DNA from: a virus
IMG/VR virus record: IMGVR_UViG_3300025896_000004
Span: 1 to 45,046 of that record
Strand: one strand, 5' to 3'
Length of the DNA: 45,046 bases
This document shows, piece after piece, positions 7,684 to 15,430 of the stretch (position 1 is its first letter; the number at the start of each line of letters is the position of its first letter). The position numbers were made by a program, and so were the translations under genes. Under the pieces are notes generated by a model, which saw nothing but the letters and a program-made list of their open reading frames with translations, was not told the DNA's origin and ran no database searches.

Positions 7684-7859
7684 GCGCCCACCGCCTTGTA
7701 GCTCTTAGGATCCAGGTTGAACTTCCTGAGCTTCTCGTAGAGCCCTTGTCGGGAGATGCCGAGAACCTCGGCCGAGCGCGTGACGTGCCCGCGCGTCGCA
7801 CGTAGCGCCTTAATGATCGCTTCTCGTTCCGCGGCCTCTAAAGTACACGTCTTCGTCAT
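7680..7859 (-). CDS. Fis/NtrC-type helix-turn-helix protein
   Basis: From ATG 7859 (GGGGCGG upstream) the product has 59 residues and is almost wholly a Fis-type HTH: TLEAAEREAIIKALRATRG, SAEVLGISRQGLYEKLRKF. It is the DNA-binding part found at the end of NtrC-family activators, without the ATPase. It may bend DNA or regulate the switch to the terS operon just downstream; this is inference. Confidence 0.8.
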   Translation of the reverse strand: MTKTCTLEAAEREAIIKALRATRGHVTRSAEVLGISRQGLYEKLRKFNLDPKSYKAVGA

Positions 7860-8067
7860 CGTCCGCCCCATCTTCAAGTGATTGAACGAATGTCACCACG
7901 TTCTGATCAGGATCGTCAATTCTCGTGACGACTTTGCGTGTATCGAAGCCGTGCTTGTATAGGATGTCTTCTATGATCGGTGCGTTGCCAGCGAAGAAGT
8001 CGATCGACATCACGAGATAGCGATGTCCATCGGCTATAAAATACTTCGGCTCGTTGACTTGTGACAC
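7810..8067 (-). CDS. Small conserved protein, unknown
   Basis: Starting at GTG 8067, with GAGGAG eight bases upstream inside the preceding gene, this 85-residue protein reads VSQVNEPKYFIADGHRYL and ends in a strongly acidic tract (EDGADDDEDV). It overlaps the RusA-like gene by 34 bases and the Fis-like gene by about 50. The ordered N-terminal part looks like a small alpha/beta domain. No family recognised. Confidence 0.6.
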   Translation of the reverse strand: MSQVNEPKYFIADGHRYLVMSIDFFAGNAPIIEDILYKHGFDTRKVVTRIDDPDQNVVTFVQSLEDGADDDEDVYFRGRGTRSDH

Positions 8068-8561
8068 CCGGTGATCTCCTCGACAACTTGTACGTCTGAG
8101 ATGATCGTAGCAGGTTCCATCACGATAAGAGTGTACGGCTCGACTTCGGTTAGGCATTTTTCGGCGTTGCCAACGGAGAAATGACGATCGTCAAGACCTA
8201 AGACTGTCGAGAGCGCATCGTGCGTTGCCTTGATCCGGTTCGATGCATCCCACTTCTGAAACACCGACTTCGCTGACTTCGTCGAAGTGAATATCATGTG
8301 ATGCGGGAGACAGAAGAAGGTGTGAACGCGGATCCACTGCTTGCGCGCGATCACGAGAGAGAGTTCTTGATAGATGCGATCGAGGAGCGGCTGTCGCTTG
8401 TCGGCCCAGCTCGCCACCGCCCGCTCGAACTGCTTGTACTCGGTCGACTTCGCGCGGCCGCCGGCGAAGACCATCTTGCCGCGCACGAACTTCGGCGGCA
8501 CGTTCTTGTACATGTTGTTCGACTGCGGTGCCATCGGGAACTCGTCGAGCACGAATCTCAT
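8034..8561 (-). CDS. RusA-like Holliday junction resolvase
   Basis: Start ATG 8561 gives 175 residues; the longer open frame upstream overlaps real genes and is not used. It shows the RusA pattern: PMAPQSNNMYKN near the N-terminus, FFCLPH, then KWDASNRIKATHDAL and LGLDDRHF, whose aspartates bind the catalytic metal. RusA resolves four-way junctions made during recombination and replication, which clears branches before packaging. The C-terminal 40 residues beyond the usual RusA length are poorly conserved. It belongs to the same operon as recT and the RecE-like nuclease. Confidence 0.85.
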   Translation of the reverse strand: MRFVLDEFPMAPQSNNMYKNVPPKFVRGKMVFAGGRAKSTEYKQFERAVASWADKRQPLLDRIYQELSLVIARKQWIRVHTFFCLPHHMIFTSTKSAKSVFQKWDASNRIKATHDALSTVLGLDDRHFSVGNAEKCLTEVEPYTLIVMEPATIISDVQVVEEITGCHKSTSRSIL

Positions 8562-8878
8562 GGCATGTTCTCGCTGTAGCCCGGGAAGATTCGATACCAC
8601 TCGGGCGGATAGTAGTCGCAGTACTTGTCGCCAGGGGCGCCGAGCAGCCACTCCCTGAATGCCTTGATATACCAGTCGTCCATAGTGAGCCATCCCGCAC
8701 AGAACGCGGTCGTAGAGAAGTCGCCGTACAGCTCGTCGATCTGCAGATCCGTCATGTCCTTGATCTCTTCGACGCTCGAGCGCAAGCGCGCCACATCTTC
8801 GGGAAAGCTGACGCAGTCTGCGAATTCGCTGTATGTGCGGGTCTCGAGATACTTGCGGAAGGCTTCGAGGCGCGTCAC
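8558..8878 (-). CDS. Hypothetical protein
   Basis: A 106-residue acidic protein, MTRLEAFRKYLETRTYS onward, overlapping its neighbours by four bases on each side. It is rich in Tyr and Trp in the C-terminal third (YCDYYPPEWYRIFPGY). No motif or family is recognised. Coding is supported by tight operon packing. Confidence 0.65.
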   Translation of the reverse strand: MTRLEAFRKYLETRTYSEFADCVSFPEDVARLRSSVEEIKDMTDLQIDELYGDFSTTAFCAGWLTMDDWYIKAFREWLLGAPGDKYCDYYPPEWYRIFPGYSENMP

Positions 8879-9321
8879 GGGTGAGCCGGCCCCAGGAGTG
8901 GCGGCATGTTGCCGGTCTTGTATGACTGCTCGATCTGCGGAAGGATCGCGTTGCCGATCGTCTGACCGTTCGGGAGCACGATGTGAGCCATGAACTCTTC
9001 TTCAAAGGTCGAGATGCCGGAAGCCACGCACTCGAGCTTTGCCTTAATCGCAAGCAGGAGACATCGCCAGGCTGAGCGCTCACGTTGCGCGCACTGATCC
9101 TTCCCCATGATGTGTCCCTTGTCTGTCTTCGCCTTGCCGTACACAGGGATAGGTATCACGAACTTCACGCGACGGCTCTTCATCTCGAATGCGCAAAGGG
9201 CCGACCCGTTCGATTCGCCGAACATAAAGCCCGTTGCATCGTACTTCTCAAGTGTGTGACGGATCTCGGCCTGCGAATTCGCAACCGGAACCGAGGTTGT
9301 CTTTGCGTATGACGACTTCAT
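8875..9321 (-). CDS. Conserved phage protein, unknown
   Basis: Start ATG 9321 gives 148 residues. The pattern ATGFMFGESNGSALCAFEMKSRRVKFVIPIP followed by a basic linker and AWRCLLLAIKAKLECV recurs, in my recollection, in many phage hypothetical proteins of replication regions, without known function. It looks like a beta-rich N-terminal domain followed by one helix. It overlaps the next gene by four bases. Confidence 0.7.
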   Translation of the reverse strand: MKSSYAKTTSVPVANSQAEIRHTLEKYDATGFMFGESNGSALCAFEMKSRRVKFVIPIPVYGKAKTDKGHIMGKDQCAQRERSAWRCLLLAIKAKLECVASGISTFEEEFMAHIVLPNGQTIGNAILPQIEQSYKTGNMPPLLGPAHP

Positions 9322-9322
9322 C

Positions 9323-9643
9323 TCAATGTCTCTTCCCGAAGTGACCTTCGTAGTGATCGATGATCTGCGTGAGGTGCTCAGCCAGGCCACGCATCTCTGA
9401 CGGGTTGTGGAAGGCGGCCACGTCGATCGCGAAGCGGCGGCCGAAGATCTGCGCGTACATTCCGATCAGGATCGAGTTCCCGCGGCGCTCGAGCATGAGC
9501 CCGCGGGGAACCGGCGGAAGATACAAGACCGTGCCGATCAACTCCATGATGTAGAAGCAAAGGCGAATGAGCTGATACGGCACGGCACCTAACAGGATCT
9601 GAAGGTAACTAGGGTTCGCTACGAACTGCGGCCTCGGCGCCAT
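9323..9643 (-). CDS. Probable membrane-associated protein, unknown
   Basis: A 106-residue protein with a hydrophobic N-terminal half (LQILLGAVPYQLIRLCFYIMELIGTVLYL, about residues 14-42) that could span or dip into the membrane. Start ATG 9643 has AGGAAG seven bases upstream. It overlaps the end of the Acb2-like gene by 35 bases. Function unknown. Confidence 0.62.
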   Translation of the reverse strand: MAPRPQFVANPSYLQILLGAVPYQLIRLCFYIMELIGTVLYLPPVPRGLMLERRGNSILIGMYAQIFGRRFAIDVAAFHNPSEMRGLAEHLTQIIDHYEGHFGKRH

Positions 9644-9947
9644 CTGTACTTCCTTGTGAGGGGGCTTCAGGGGGGCACTCGTTGCGCGCGATCGCAGCGT
9701 TCGCCCACATCATAGCTTCTTCAATCTTCGTCAGAGCCAGCGACTTCTCGCGGCTGTTCGGACATGCAACGTCCACGGCCGCGGCCACACCACAGAAGTG
9801 TGTGCGCAGGGCTGCGAACTTCTTCTTCGCCTCGGTCGTCGGCGCGTGATAGGTGAAGTTGTTATGCAGCTTCTCCATCGACTCCCTGATCTTCTCGAGC
9901 GGGAGAACTTCCGCGATGATCGCGGCCAGCCGTTCAATTGAGGTCAT
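9609..9947 (-). CDS. acb2: Acb2/Tad1-hairpin family cyclic-nucleotide sponge (anti-CBASS)
   Basis: From ATG 9947 the product has 112 residues (GTG 9953 is an alternative). Residues 28-90 match the Acb2 (DUF7681; T4 Vs.4-like) pattern closely: NNFTYHAP, then ACPNSREKSLALTKIEEA and MMWANAAIARN. Acb2 forms a hexamer that binds cyclic di- and trinucleotides made by CBASS, and some family members also bind Thoeris signals, so defence effectors are not triggered. The last 22 residues are a flexible tail not usual for the family. It sits in the early operon, fitting a need for early expression. Family assignment is by motif; ligand range is unknown. Confidence 0.85.
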   Translation of the reverse strand: MTSIERLAAIIAEVLPLEKIRESMEKLHNNFTYHAPTTEAKKKFAALRTHFCGVAAAVDVACPNSREKSLALTKIEEAMMWANAAIARNECPPEAPSQGSTDGAEAAVRSEP

Positions 9948-10455
9948 AGGCACCGTCCACGCTCGAGCGCTTCGTCCTGCGCGAAGTCTCTTCCTTGATC
10001 ACATCTGCGACGTCTTCTTGAGGCGTCTGCGAAGCCAGGACCTCGAGCTGTGTCTTGCGCTTCTTCTTGCCAGGCTTTGCGTCCTTGTAGTCGCTCTGCT
10101 GTGCTTCGAGATCGAGCTGACGATCTTCCGCGGTCATCTCGCGGCGATCGACGATCTCGTCGTTGAGCCACCACTGAATCTCGTTCGCATCGTAGTCCTT
10201 GACCATGATGCACTCTTCGGAACGCTCTTCGGATCCGGCGTTCACTTCGCGCGCGAGCTTGTTCAGCGACTTCACGATCGTCTTGATCCGAGTGGTGAAG
10301 CCAGACGTCGCCGCCTTCTTCTCCTCCTCGATCGCTGTCTTCTCGAGCTGCAGCTCCGCAAGCAGATCGGCCTTCTTCGCCTTCTCCGCGTCGCTGAGCT
10401 TTACTGTTACTGTACGAATGACCTTCTCGCCTTCAGGCGTTGTCTTCTTTGCCAC
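9934..10455 (-). CDS. Coiled-coil phage protein, unknown
   Basis: Starting at GTG 10455 with AAGGGAG five bases upstream, the product has 173 residues. Residues 12-75 form a long charged helix (KLSDAEKAKKADLLAELQLEK). A beta segment follows (ECIMVKDYDANEIQWWLNDEIVDRREMTAEDRQLDL), an arrangement common in phage early proteins of unknown role. The C-terminus is basic then acidic. It is directly upstream of acb2 and overlaps it. Confidence 0.72.
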   Translation of the reverse strand: MAKKTTPEGEKVIRTVTVKLSDAEKAKKADLLAELQLEKTAIEEEKKAATSGFTTRIKTIVKSLNKLAREVNAGSEERSEECIMVKDYDANEIQWWLNDEIVDRREMTAEDRQLDLEAQQSDYKDAKPGKKKRKTQLEVLASQTPQEDVADVIKEETSRRTKRSSVDGAYDLN

Positions 10456-10508
10456 AAGAACTCCCTTAAGATGTTGAATAGTAAAACCGTAGCCAGCGTC
10501 AGGAATCT

Positions 10509-10742
10509 TTACAAGCGCTTCATGTGAAGATCGAAGCCTTGACGCGCGTGCTTGATCCACATGCGCATCACCTTTGCGGCCGTTCCGGTATAGTAGCCGA
10601 TCCGGTATTCGAGTCGCTTGATGAGATCCGCGTGTTGCGCCATACGTGCACGCCTGCGCGCCTTCGACATCTGATGGCGCCGGCGGGCGCGCGCTCTTCT
10701 TTGCTTCGAGTTCAACGGCTTGTTAACAGTCTGCGGGTCCAA
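10509..10742 (-). CDS. Highly basic small protein
   Basis: Start TTG 10742 is chosen because AAAGGAGA lies just upstream. The 77 residues include a very Arg-rich stretch (KQRRARARRRHQMSKARRRARM, about 13-34), so nucleic-acid binding is likely. It overlaps the end of the sugar dehydrogenase gene by 20 bases. No known family. Confidence 0.62.
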   Translation of the reverse strand: MDPQTVNKPLNSKQRRARARRRHQMSKARRRARMAQHADLIKRLEYRIGYYTGTAAKVMRMWIKHARQGFDLHMKRL

Positions 10743-11622
10743 CGAGATCTCCTTTGTTTAGATCGGTTTTAAGTTCGGTGTTCTGATCGAAGATCTTGTC
10801 GTTCTTCGCGGCGCCGGTCTCGAAGTCCTTCTCGCCTCTATAGAATCGATTGAGGCACAGAACGTCCTTCAAGAAGTAGTGCTCGGCGTACGAGCCCACG
10901 AAGCCGATGAATGCTTCCAGGTCCTTCGGGAAGCACGCGCCGCCGAAGCCCTTCTTGCCATCCGGCCCGGGCACATGCGTGTGCGCGTCGTTGATGTGAC
11001 CCGACATCTGCATGAGCTGTCGGACGTTCGAGTACTTCACACCGTGCTGATCGCACAGCCGGGCGATCCCGTTGAAGTACGTGACCTTCACGGCGCCGAA
11101 CACGTTGTGCGCGTACTTCGTCATCTCGGCCGTCTTGTTCGAGCAGAAGTTGATGTGCTTCTTATCTTCGGTCACTTCACGCATGAAGCGACAGACGCTG
11201 TCCATGAACTGATCCTTGAGCGGGCTGTCCATCTGACACTGCGGGATCCCGATCAGCATCGGTTGCTGAATCAGATCCTCGTCCGCGCGCCGCTCGGTCA
11301 GGAACTCAGGCATAGCGTGAACCTGCAGGCCGTATCTGCGCATGAGATCATCGCATGTGCCAGGAAGGACAGTGCTTCGCAAGAAGACGAGGCCATCTGA
11401 ATCGGTGTTGATCTGTGAGAGCGCCTCAGTGACGATCGACAGATCCTGCTTGAAGCCCTTCGTCGGCACGGGCACGCTGATGAAGTACGCGTCCGCGCTG
11501 TCATCGAACGCATCGTGACCCTGAGGCGGATCGTAGATCGTCACCTCGTGCTTCGTGTTCTGAATGAGCCAGCGCCTGAGCGCGCCGCCCACCACTCCGT
11601 TGCCTACAATACTGATTCGCAT
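10723..11622 (-). CDS. Short UDP-sugar dehydrogenase (WbpA/TviB-like, lacks C-terminal domain)
   Basis: A 299-residue protein of the UDP-glucose/GDP-mannose dehydrogenase family. Residues 5-14 (IVGNGVVGGA) form the NAD-binding loop; EMTKYAHNVFGAVKV (166-180) carries the conserved Lys/Asn; GFGGACFPKD contains the catalytic Cys230. These enzymes oxidise a UDP-hexose twice, to the uronic acid. Full-length members have about 420 residues with a C-terminal UDP-binding domain, which is absent here; the gene ends soon after residue 265 with a charged tail. It lies directly downstream of a 4-epimerase gene with overlap, recalling the WbpA/WbpP and TviB/TviC pairs of host polysaccharide loci. Confidence 0.88.
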   Translation of the reverse strand: MRISIVGNGVVGGALRRWLIQNTKHEVTIYDPPQGHDAFDDSADAYFISVPVPTKGFKQDLSIVTEALSQINTDSDGLVFLRSTVLPGTCDDLMRRYGLQVHAMPEFLTERRADEDLIQQPMLIGIPQCQMDSPLKDQFMDSVCRFMREVTEDKKHINFCSNKTAEMTKYAHNVFGAVKVTYFNGIARLCDQHGVKYSNVRQLMQMSGHINDAHTHVPGPDGKKGFGGACFPKDLEAFIGFVGSYAEHYFLKDVLCLNRFYRGEKDFETGAAKNDKIFDQNTELKTDLNKGDLVGPADC

Positions 11623-12560
11623 GTTAGTTCTACTCCTTGTCTCCAGTTGTGCGTCGGCTCGTAGCCGAGCAGTTGCTTTGCTTTAGTTATGTCCGCACCG
11701 CTCACTCGGATGTCGCCTTCGCGCATGCTCCGATGCTCAAGCGGTGCAACCTTGTATCCCATCTTGACCGCGTGAACGCAGATCTCGTTCCACATCCCAC
11801 CGAGCGAGACCTGCTCGCCGGCGCCGATGTTGAACACCTCGTGCTGCGTATCGAGCTTCGCATCCGCGGCCAGAAGATTCGCATAGGTCACGTTGTCGAC
11901 GTACGTGAAGTCGCGCGTGATCTCGACCCATCCGTTCATCACCGCCTGGCGGCCGGTCTTGATGCAGTCGAGCCACTCAGGAACCACGGCCGCGTACGGG
12001 CCGACCCTTTGCCGCGGGCCGAACACGTTGAAGTAGCGAAGCCCGACTAAGGTTGTCTCGCCGCCGGCGGCCGCGCAGATCTCAGCATCTAGCTCGTTCA
12101 GCCGCTTCGAGACGGCGTACGGGCTGAGCGGACGACCCATGCGATCCTCGGCCTTGAGTGTGTCTTCGATGTTGCCGTACACGCTGCTCGACGAGGCGTA
12201 GACCACGCGCGGAACCTTGTGATCGAGCGCGCTCAAGAACAGGTGTCGTGTTGCGATCACGTTGTTCGTGATGTACAGGTGCGGCTCTTTGCGCGATCGC
12301 GGAACGGATCCCAGGGCTGCGTTGTGGAAGATCACATCGAAGCGGCCGCCGGCGATCAGTTCTTCACTCGCATCAATGTCGGCGAGATCGACTTGCGAGA
12401 AGACGAACTTGCCAGGCAAGGAAGCCAGGATCGGCTCGACGTTGTACGGCGTGCCAGTGATGAAGCTGTCGATGCCCACCACGTCGTGACCTATCTTCAC
12501 AAGACGCTCCGCAAGATGAGATCCGATGAAGCCGGCGGCACCGGTAACAAGACACCTCAC
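11604..12560 (-). CDS. NAD-dependent nucleotide-sugar 4-epimerase (WbpP/TviC-like)
   Basis: A 318-residue extended short-chain dehydrogenase. TGAAGFIGSH (residues 6-15) binds NAD, YASSSSVYG gives the catalytic Ser and SPYAVSK the Tyr/Lys pair. The LGSVPRS segment after HNAA is typical of UDP-N-acetylhexosamine C4-epimerases. Likely reaction: interconversion of UDP-GlcNAc and UDP-GalNAc, or their uronic acids. With the downstream dehydrogenase it could supply a modified sugar for phage or host surface glycans. Exact substrate is inferred. Confidence 0.9.
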   Translation of the reverse strand: MRCLVTGAAGFIGSHLAERLVKIGHDVVGIDSFITGTPYNVEPILASLPGKFVFSQVDLADIDASEELIAGGRFDVIFHNAALGSVPRSRKEPHLYITNNVIATRHLFLSALDHKVPRVVYASSSSVYGNIEDTLKAEDRMGRPLSPYAVSKRLNELDAEICAAAGGETTLVGLRYFNVFGPRQRVGPYAAVVPEWLDCIKTGRQAVMNGWVEITRDFTYVDNVTYANLLAADAKLDTQHEVFNIGAGEQVSLGGMWNEICVHAVKMGYKVAPLEHRSMREGDIRVSGADITKAKQLLGYEPTHNWRQGVELTCESVL

Positions 12561-12910
12561 GGGAGACCTTCCTTCCTGCGCTGCTCGCGCCGCGCCTTAA
12601 GGACCGTCATCGACTCGTTGAACACGTCGGCCGCGGCCCTGACGAAGTCGACCTTGAGCTTCTCGTGGTCTTCGCAGTCGAAGAACATCCCGACATAGTG
12701 GCTGACCGTTAAATTCAAGAGCGCCGCGTTCGCAAGCGAATGCACACGCTCCGGCTCGGCGGATCCGGCGGCGATGTGACCGCGAATGATCGTGTCGATC
12801 GCGCTCTTCATCTGCTGCTGAAGCTGACCCCTGACTTCCATGTTCCTCTCGAACTCCTCGCGCGACATGCCGATCAGTTCTAGTGCTGTATCTAAGCTGT
12901 TACCCTTCAC
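12557..12910 (-). CDS. Hypothetical protein
   Basis: A 117-residue mostly helical protein starting with one of two adjacent GTG codons (12913 or 12910) behind AAGGAG. It overlaps the epimerase start by four bases. The middle reads NAALLNLTVSHYVGMFFDCEDHEKLKVDFV. No family recognised. Confidence 0.65.
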   Translation of the reverse strand: MKGNSLDTALELIGMSREEFERNMEVRGQLQQQMKSAIDTIIRGHIAAGSAEPERVHSLANAALLNLTVSHYVGMFFDCEDHEKLKVDFVRAAADVFNESMTVLKARREQRRKEGLP

Positions 12911-12937
12911 CACTGACTCCTTGTTCCTCGTGGAACT

Positions 12938-13648
12938 CTACTTGAGAACCGTTGTCTTGAACTGCAATCCCTTGACAGCCTCATCAACCTTCGACGCCGG
13001 CAACTTCTTGAACCAGATCCTGAGCTGCGGGTCCCACTTGAAGCCGGCGGCCTTTGCCAGCGCGTTGTTCGAGTAGCTGACCTCGGCCTTGAGCGTGACC
13101 TTCGGCTCGCTGGCGAGCTGATAGATCTCTTCCCAGTTGAGCTTCGGCATCCGCTCGATGACGGCCGCCATCGTCGAGACGTCACCGAACGCCCGGTGCG
13201 CGAAGTGATTCAAGATCCCGTGGTCGGCGGCGATGTGCGAGACCGAGCGGCCCTTGATGAGCGGGCTGAACGGAAGCTCGAGGAAGTCAATCCACACGCG
13301 CGGGTTCGATTCGATCCCGAGCAGCCCGATCTCGCGCAAGCACATCGTCTTATCGAAGTCGACGAACGCGCACATGATCGCGTGACACTGCTGCAGCTTA
13401 TCGGCGAACTTGACCCACACCTCGCGCGGCGAGTATCCGAACTCGCGCAACATCTCGGTCGTGATCCCGGTGATCGCTATGATCTCCTCTGTCAGTTCCT
13501 CGCCAGGCTTCAGCGGGTTGATCAACACCGACTTCGAGCGGATCGCGCCGTGCTCGGTGTCGTAGATCATGTACGCCAGCTCGATGACCCGGGCGTTCGG
13601 ATCCTGGCTGAGGCCCGTCGTCTCTGTATCCAGCATTAGAATTCTCAT
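12938..13648 (-). CDS. DnaQ-like 3'-5' exonuclease with C-terminal DUF5710-like domain
   Basis: A 236-residue DEDDh exonuclease: Asp7/Glu9 in MLDTETTGL, Asp99 in FVDFDK, and His151/Asp156 in HRAFGD. The last 55 residues (NNALAKAAGFKWDPQLRIWFKKLP) resemble the small domain found at the end of many phage and plasmid proteins that matches G-A-K-W-D-P-x-x-x-x-W-Y. No polymerase is encoded, so the enzyme probably trims DNA ends or RNA, or degrades host nucleic acid, and is not a proofreading subunit of a phage polymerase. Start ATG 13648 follows TAGGGGG. Confidence 0.9.
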   Translation of the reverse strand: MRILMLDTETTGLSQDPNARVIELAYMIYDTEHGAIRSKSVLINPLKPGEELTEEIIAITGITTEMLREFGYSPREVWVKFADKLQQCHAIMCAFVDFDKTMCLREIGLLGIESNPRVWIDFLELPFSPLIKGRSVSHIAADHGILNHFAHRAFGDVSTMAAVIERMPKLNWEEIYQLASEPKVTLKAEVSYSNNALAKAAGFKWDPQLRIWFKKLPASKVDEAVKGLQFKTTVLK

Positions 13649-13656
13649 GCATCCCC

Positions 13657-13794
13657 CTATTCAGTGACTTCGTCGATCAGTTGCTTGATCGACTTGTCGG
13701 TGTAGCGACCATACGCGAAGCCGATCAGGAACCCGAAGCCGATAGCTCCAATGCCCGCGATCCAGCCGAAGACAATCCCAAAGGCGATCCACAC
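13657..13794 (-). CDS. Small membrane protein (45 aa)
   Basis: A short gene from GTG 13794, with AGGTGAG just upstream, to TAG at 13657. It encodes VWIAFGIVFGWIAGIGAIGF, then FLIGFAYGRY and a polar tail DKSIKQLIDEVTE. It has one or two glycine-rich transmembrane stretches. It fills the gap between two genes exactly. Function is unknown; small glycine-rich membrane proteins can be holin-like or block superinfection. Confidence 0.65.
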   Translation of the reverse strand: MWIAFGIVFGWIAGIGAIGFGFLIGFAYGRYTDKSIKQLIDEVTE

Positions 13795-13797
13795 GAC

Positions 13798-14067
13798 TCA
13801 CCTCACCTTCTCGTACAGGTGAAGCGTCGTCTCGCGCGTGCGGCCGGCGATCGTCTTGCAGAACTTGAAGTCGAGATCGATAGGCTCGTCCGGGCCGTAG
13901 AGCCTGAACGAACGCAACTCGATCTCGGTCTTGTGCTCGACCTCGAACCACACGATGTCGCGGTCGAGATCGCAGTGAAGGAATACAGAGCCGCGCGGAA
14001 CCTTGATGTCGAACTTCCGATGTTCCTGAAGTGTTCGCCCTAAATTGAAGCTTTGCGCGCGTCGCAT
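13798..14067 (-). CDS. Hypothetical beta-rich protein (possibly DUF7352-like)
   Basis: An 89-residue protein, EHRKFDIKVPRGSVFLHCDL onward, alternating hydrophobic residues as in a small beta barrel and ending TLHLYEKVR. The layout resembles small phage proteins of the DUF7352 type, but I cannot confirm this. It overlaps the RNase H gene end by 28 bases. Confidence 0.6.
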   Translation of the reverse strand: MRRAQSFNLGRTLQEHRKFDIKVPRGSVFLHCDLDRDIVWFEVEHKTEIELRSFRLYGPDEPIDLDFKFCKTIAGRTRETTLHLYEKVR

Positions 14068-14618
14068 CCGTACATCCTCTCTAGTTCCTGCTTGACCATG
14101 TCTCTGAACTGAACATGATCGTCGAGCACCGATGAGTGCTCGTCAACCTTCAGCATCAGCAGCTCACGGCGTCCGAGTGCAGCAAGTCGGTCAGCCTGTT
14201 CGTTGCCGGACTTGCCCGAGTGCCCGCGGATCCACTGGAAGGTCACGGTCATCTCGAGCTGTGCGCGGTGAATGCGCTGAACGAGATCTAGGTTCTTGAT
14301 CTCGCCCCCGTCGAACTTGCGCCAGCCCCGGCGCTTCCATCCGTTGATCCACTGCGTGAACGTCTTCACGATGAGCTGCGAGTCGGTGATGATGGTGATC
14401 TCGTCATCCCATGCGCCCTCAAGCGCTTCAGCGACCGCAGTGAGTTCCATGCGGTTGTTCGTAGCCTGGCGGACGCCCCCGTACTTGTACTCGCGGGCGT
14501 CGTCTTGCGTGTCGATGATAAGGTATCCCCAGCCGCCCACGCCCGGGTTCGGGTCGCAGGCGCCGTCGGTGAACGCGATAAGCCGCGTATCGCTAGGACG
14601 ATCATGTGTTCGTGTCAT
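14040..14618 (-). CDS. rnhA: Ribonuclease HI
   Basis: A 192-residue protein with all four acidic active-site residues: Asp18 (FTDGACDPNPG), Glu58 (NNRMEL), Asp79 (ITDSQ) and Asp143 (NEQAD), plus the RGHSG loop. It cuts RNA in RNA-DNA hybrids, removing primers and R-loops. About 40 residues follow the standard fold as a helical tail. It overlaps recT by 17 bases and belongs to the replication operon. Confidence 0.95.
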   Translation of the reverse strand: MTRTHDRPSDTRLIAFTDGACDPNPGVGGWGYLIIDTQDDAREYKYGGVRQATNNRMELTAVAEALEGAWDDEITIITDSQLIVKTFTQWINGWKRRGWRKFDGGEIKNLDLVQRIHRAQLEMTVTFQWIRGHSGKSGNEQADRLAALGRRELLMLKVDEHSSVLDDHVQFRDMVKQELERMYGCDARKASI

Positions 14619-15420
14619 CGAGGAAGTCCTTGTTCACGTCGTCGGCTGTCGCCAGCCGCGGCGTACTCCCGTGCGCATCCGACACGTCCTTCATGTTGTC
14701 GAGGCGATCCAGCTCCTCGGGGAAGTGATACTCGAGCACGTTCAAGCCCTGCATCACGTCGGGGAAGCAGTCGAGCAGGTTGCGCGTGCGGGCGCGATAC
14801 TTGAGCATGTCCTTCAAGTACTTGCCGTAGAGCTTCTTCGGGTTCGTCAGAAGCCCCGCGCGCTCGGCGTCCTTCACCGTGAAGTGCGACTCTTTGCCGG
14901 CGAGTTCCCAGAGCTTCTCTTGCGGCACGAAGTCCTTCAGCACCTGCAGATCAGCCATGCGCCAGGTCTTCGTGATCGCGCCGAACACTTCGGCGTTCAG
15001 ATTCTTGTTCGTCGAGTTGATCGCGATGTACTCCTTATCGACGAGATACTCTTCGATGTGCACGAGCTGGCCGCTGCGCTTGACGATCGCCAGCGGGAAC
15101 TCGCCCCAGAAGGACGGTGATCCATTGACGACATAGATCCGGCGAAGCGACTGGATGGCGTTGAAGCCGTACGCGGCGCCGTACTGGATCGCGATGATCG
15201 CCTTCGACATCGTGTCGAAGTGCTCGGGGATCAGCTTCGAGCGAATCAAGTACTCGACGTATGCCTTGAGCTGCGTCTCGTTCTTCGGCGTCATCAACCC
15301 GTGCTCGTCGATCGGGATCAGCTCGCGCGGAACGTGCGGGCCGGGCGTCGCCGGCACAGTCTGAAGCGGTGGGGGCGGGGCCGCGGATCCCGCGGCGCCC
15401 TCGTTGTTCTCTTCTTGCAT
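14602..15420 (-). CDS. recT: RecT-family single-strand annealing protein
   Basis: Start ATG 15420 with TAGGAG eight bases upstream gives 272 residues. The order of motifs is that of RecT: an N-terminal Pro-rich region, IIAIQYGAAYGFNAIQSLRRI, VVNGSPSFWGE, SGQLVHIEE, then TVKDAERAGLL and YGKYLKDMLKYRARTRNLLDCFPD. It coats single-stranded DNA and anneals complementary strands, working with the RecE-like nuclease encoded just upstream. The pair probably forms concatemers for packaging. Confidence 0.9.
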   Translation of the reverse strand: MQEENNEGAAGSAAPPPPLQTVPATPGPHVPRELIPIDEHGLMTPKNETQLKAYVEYLIRSKLIPEHFDTMSKAIIAIQYGAAYGFNAIQSLRRIYVVNGSPSFWGEFPLAIVKRSGQLVHIEEYLVDKEYIAINSTNKNLNAEVFGAITKTWRMADLQVLKDFVPQEKLWELAGKESHFTVKDAERAGLLTNPKKLYGKYLKDMLKYRARTRNLLDCFPDVMQGLNVLEYHFPEELDRLDNMKDVSDAHGSTPRLATADDVNKDFLDDTNT

Positions 15421-15430
15421 ATAAATACTC

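Noticed and set aside
6715-7701. 328-codon plus-strand frame
   Set aside because: Antisense to terS and the ParB-like gene and crosses their intergenic promoter region; no ribosome binding site or domain.
14296-15120. 274-codon plus-strand frame
   Set aside because: Antisense to RNase HI and recT, both confidently identified.
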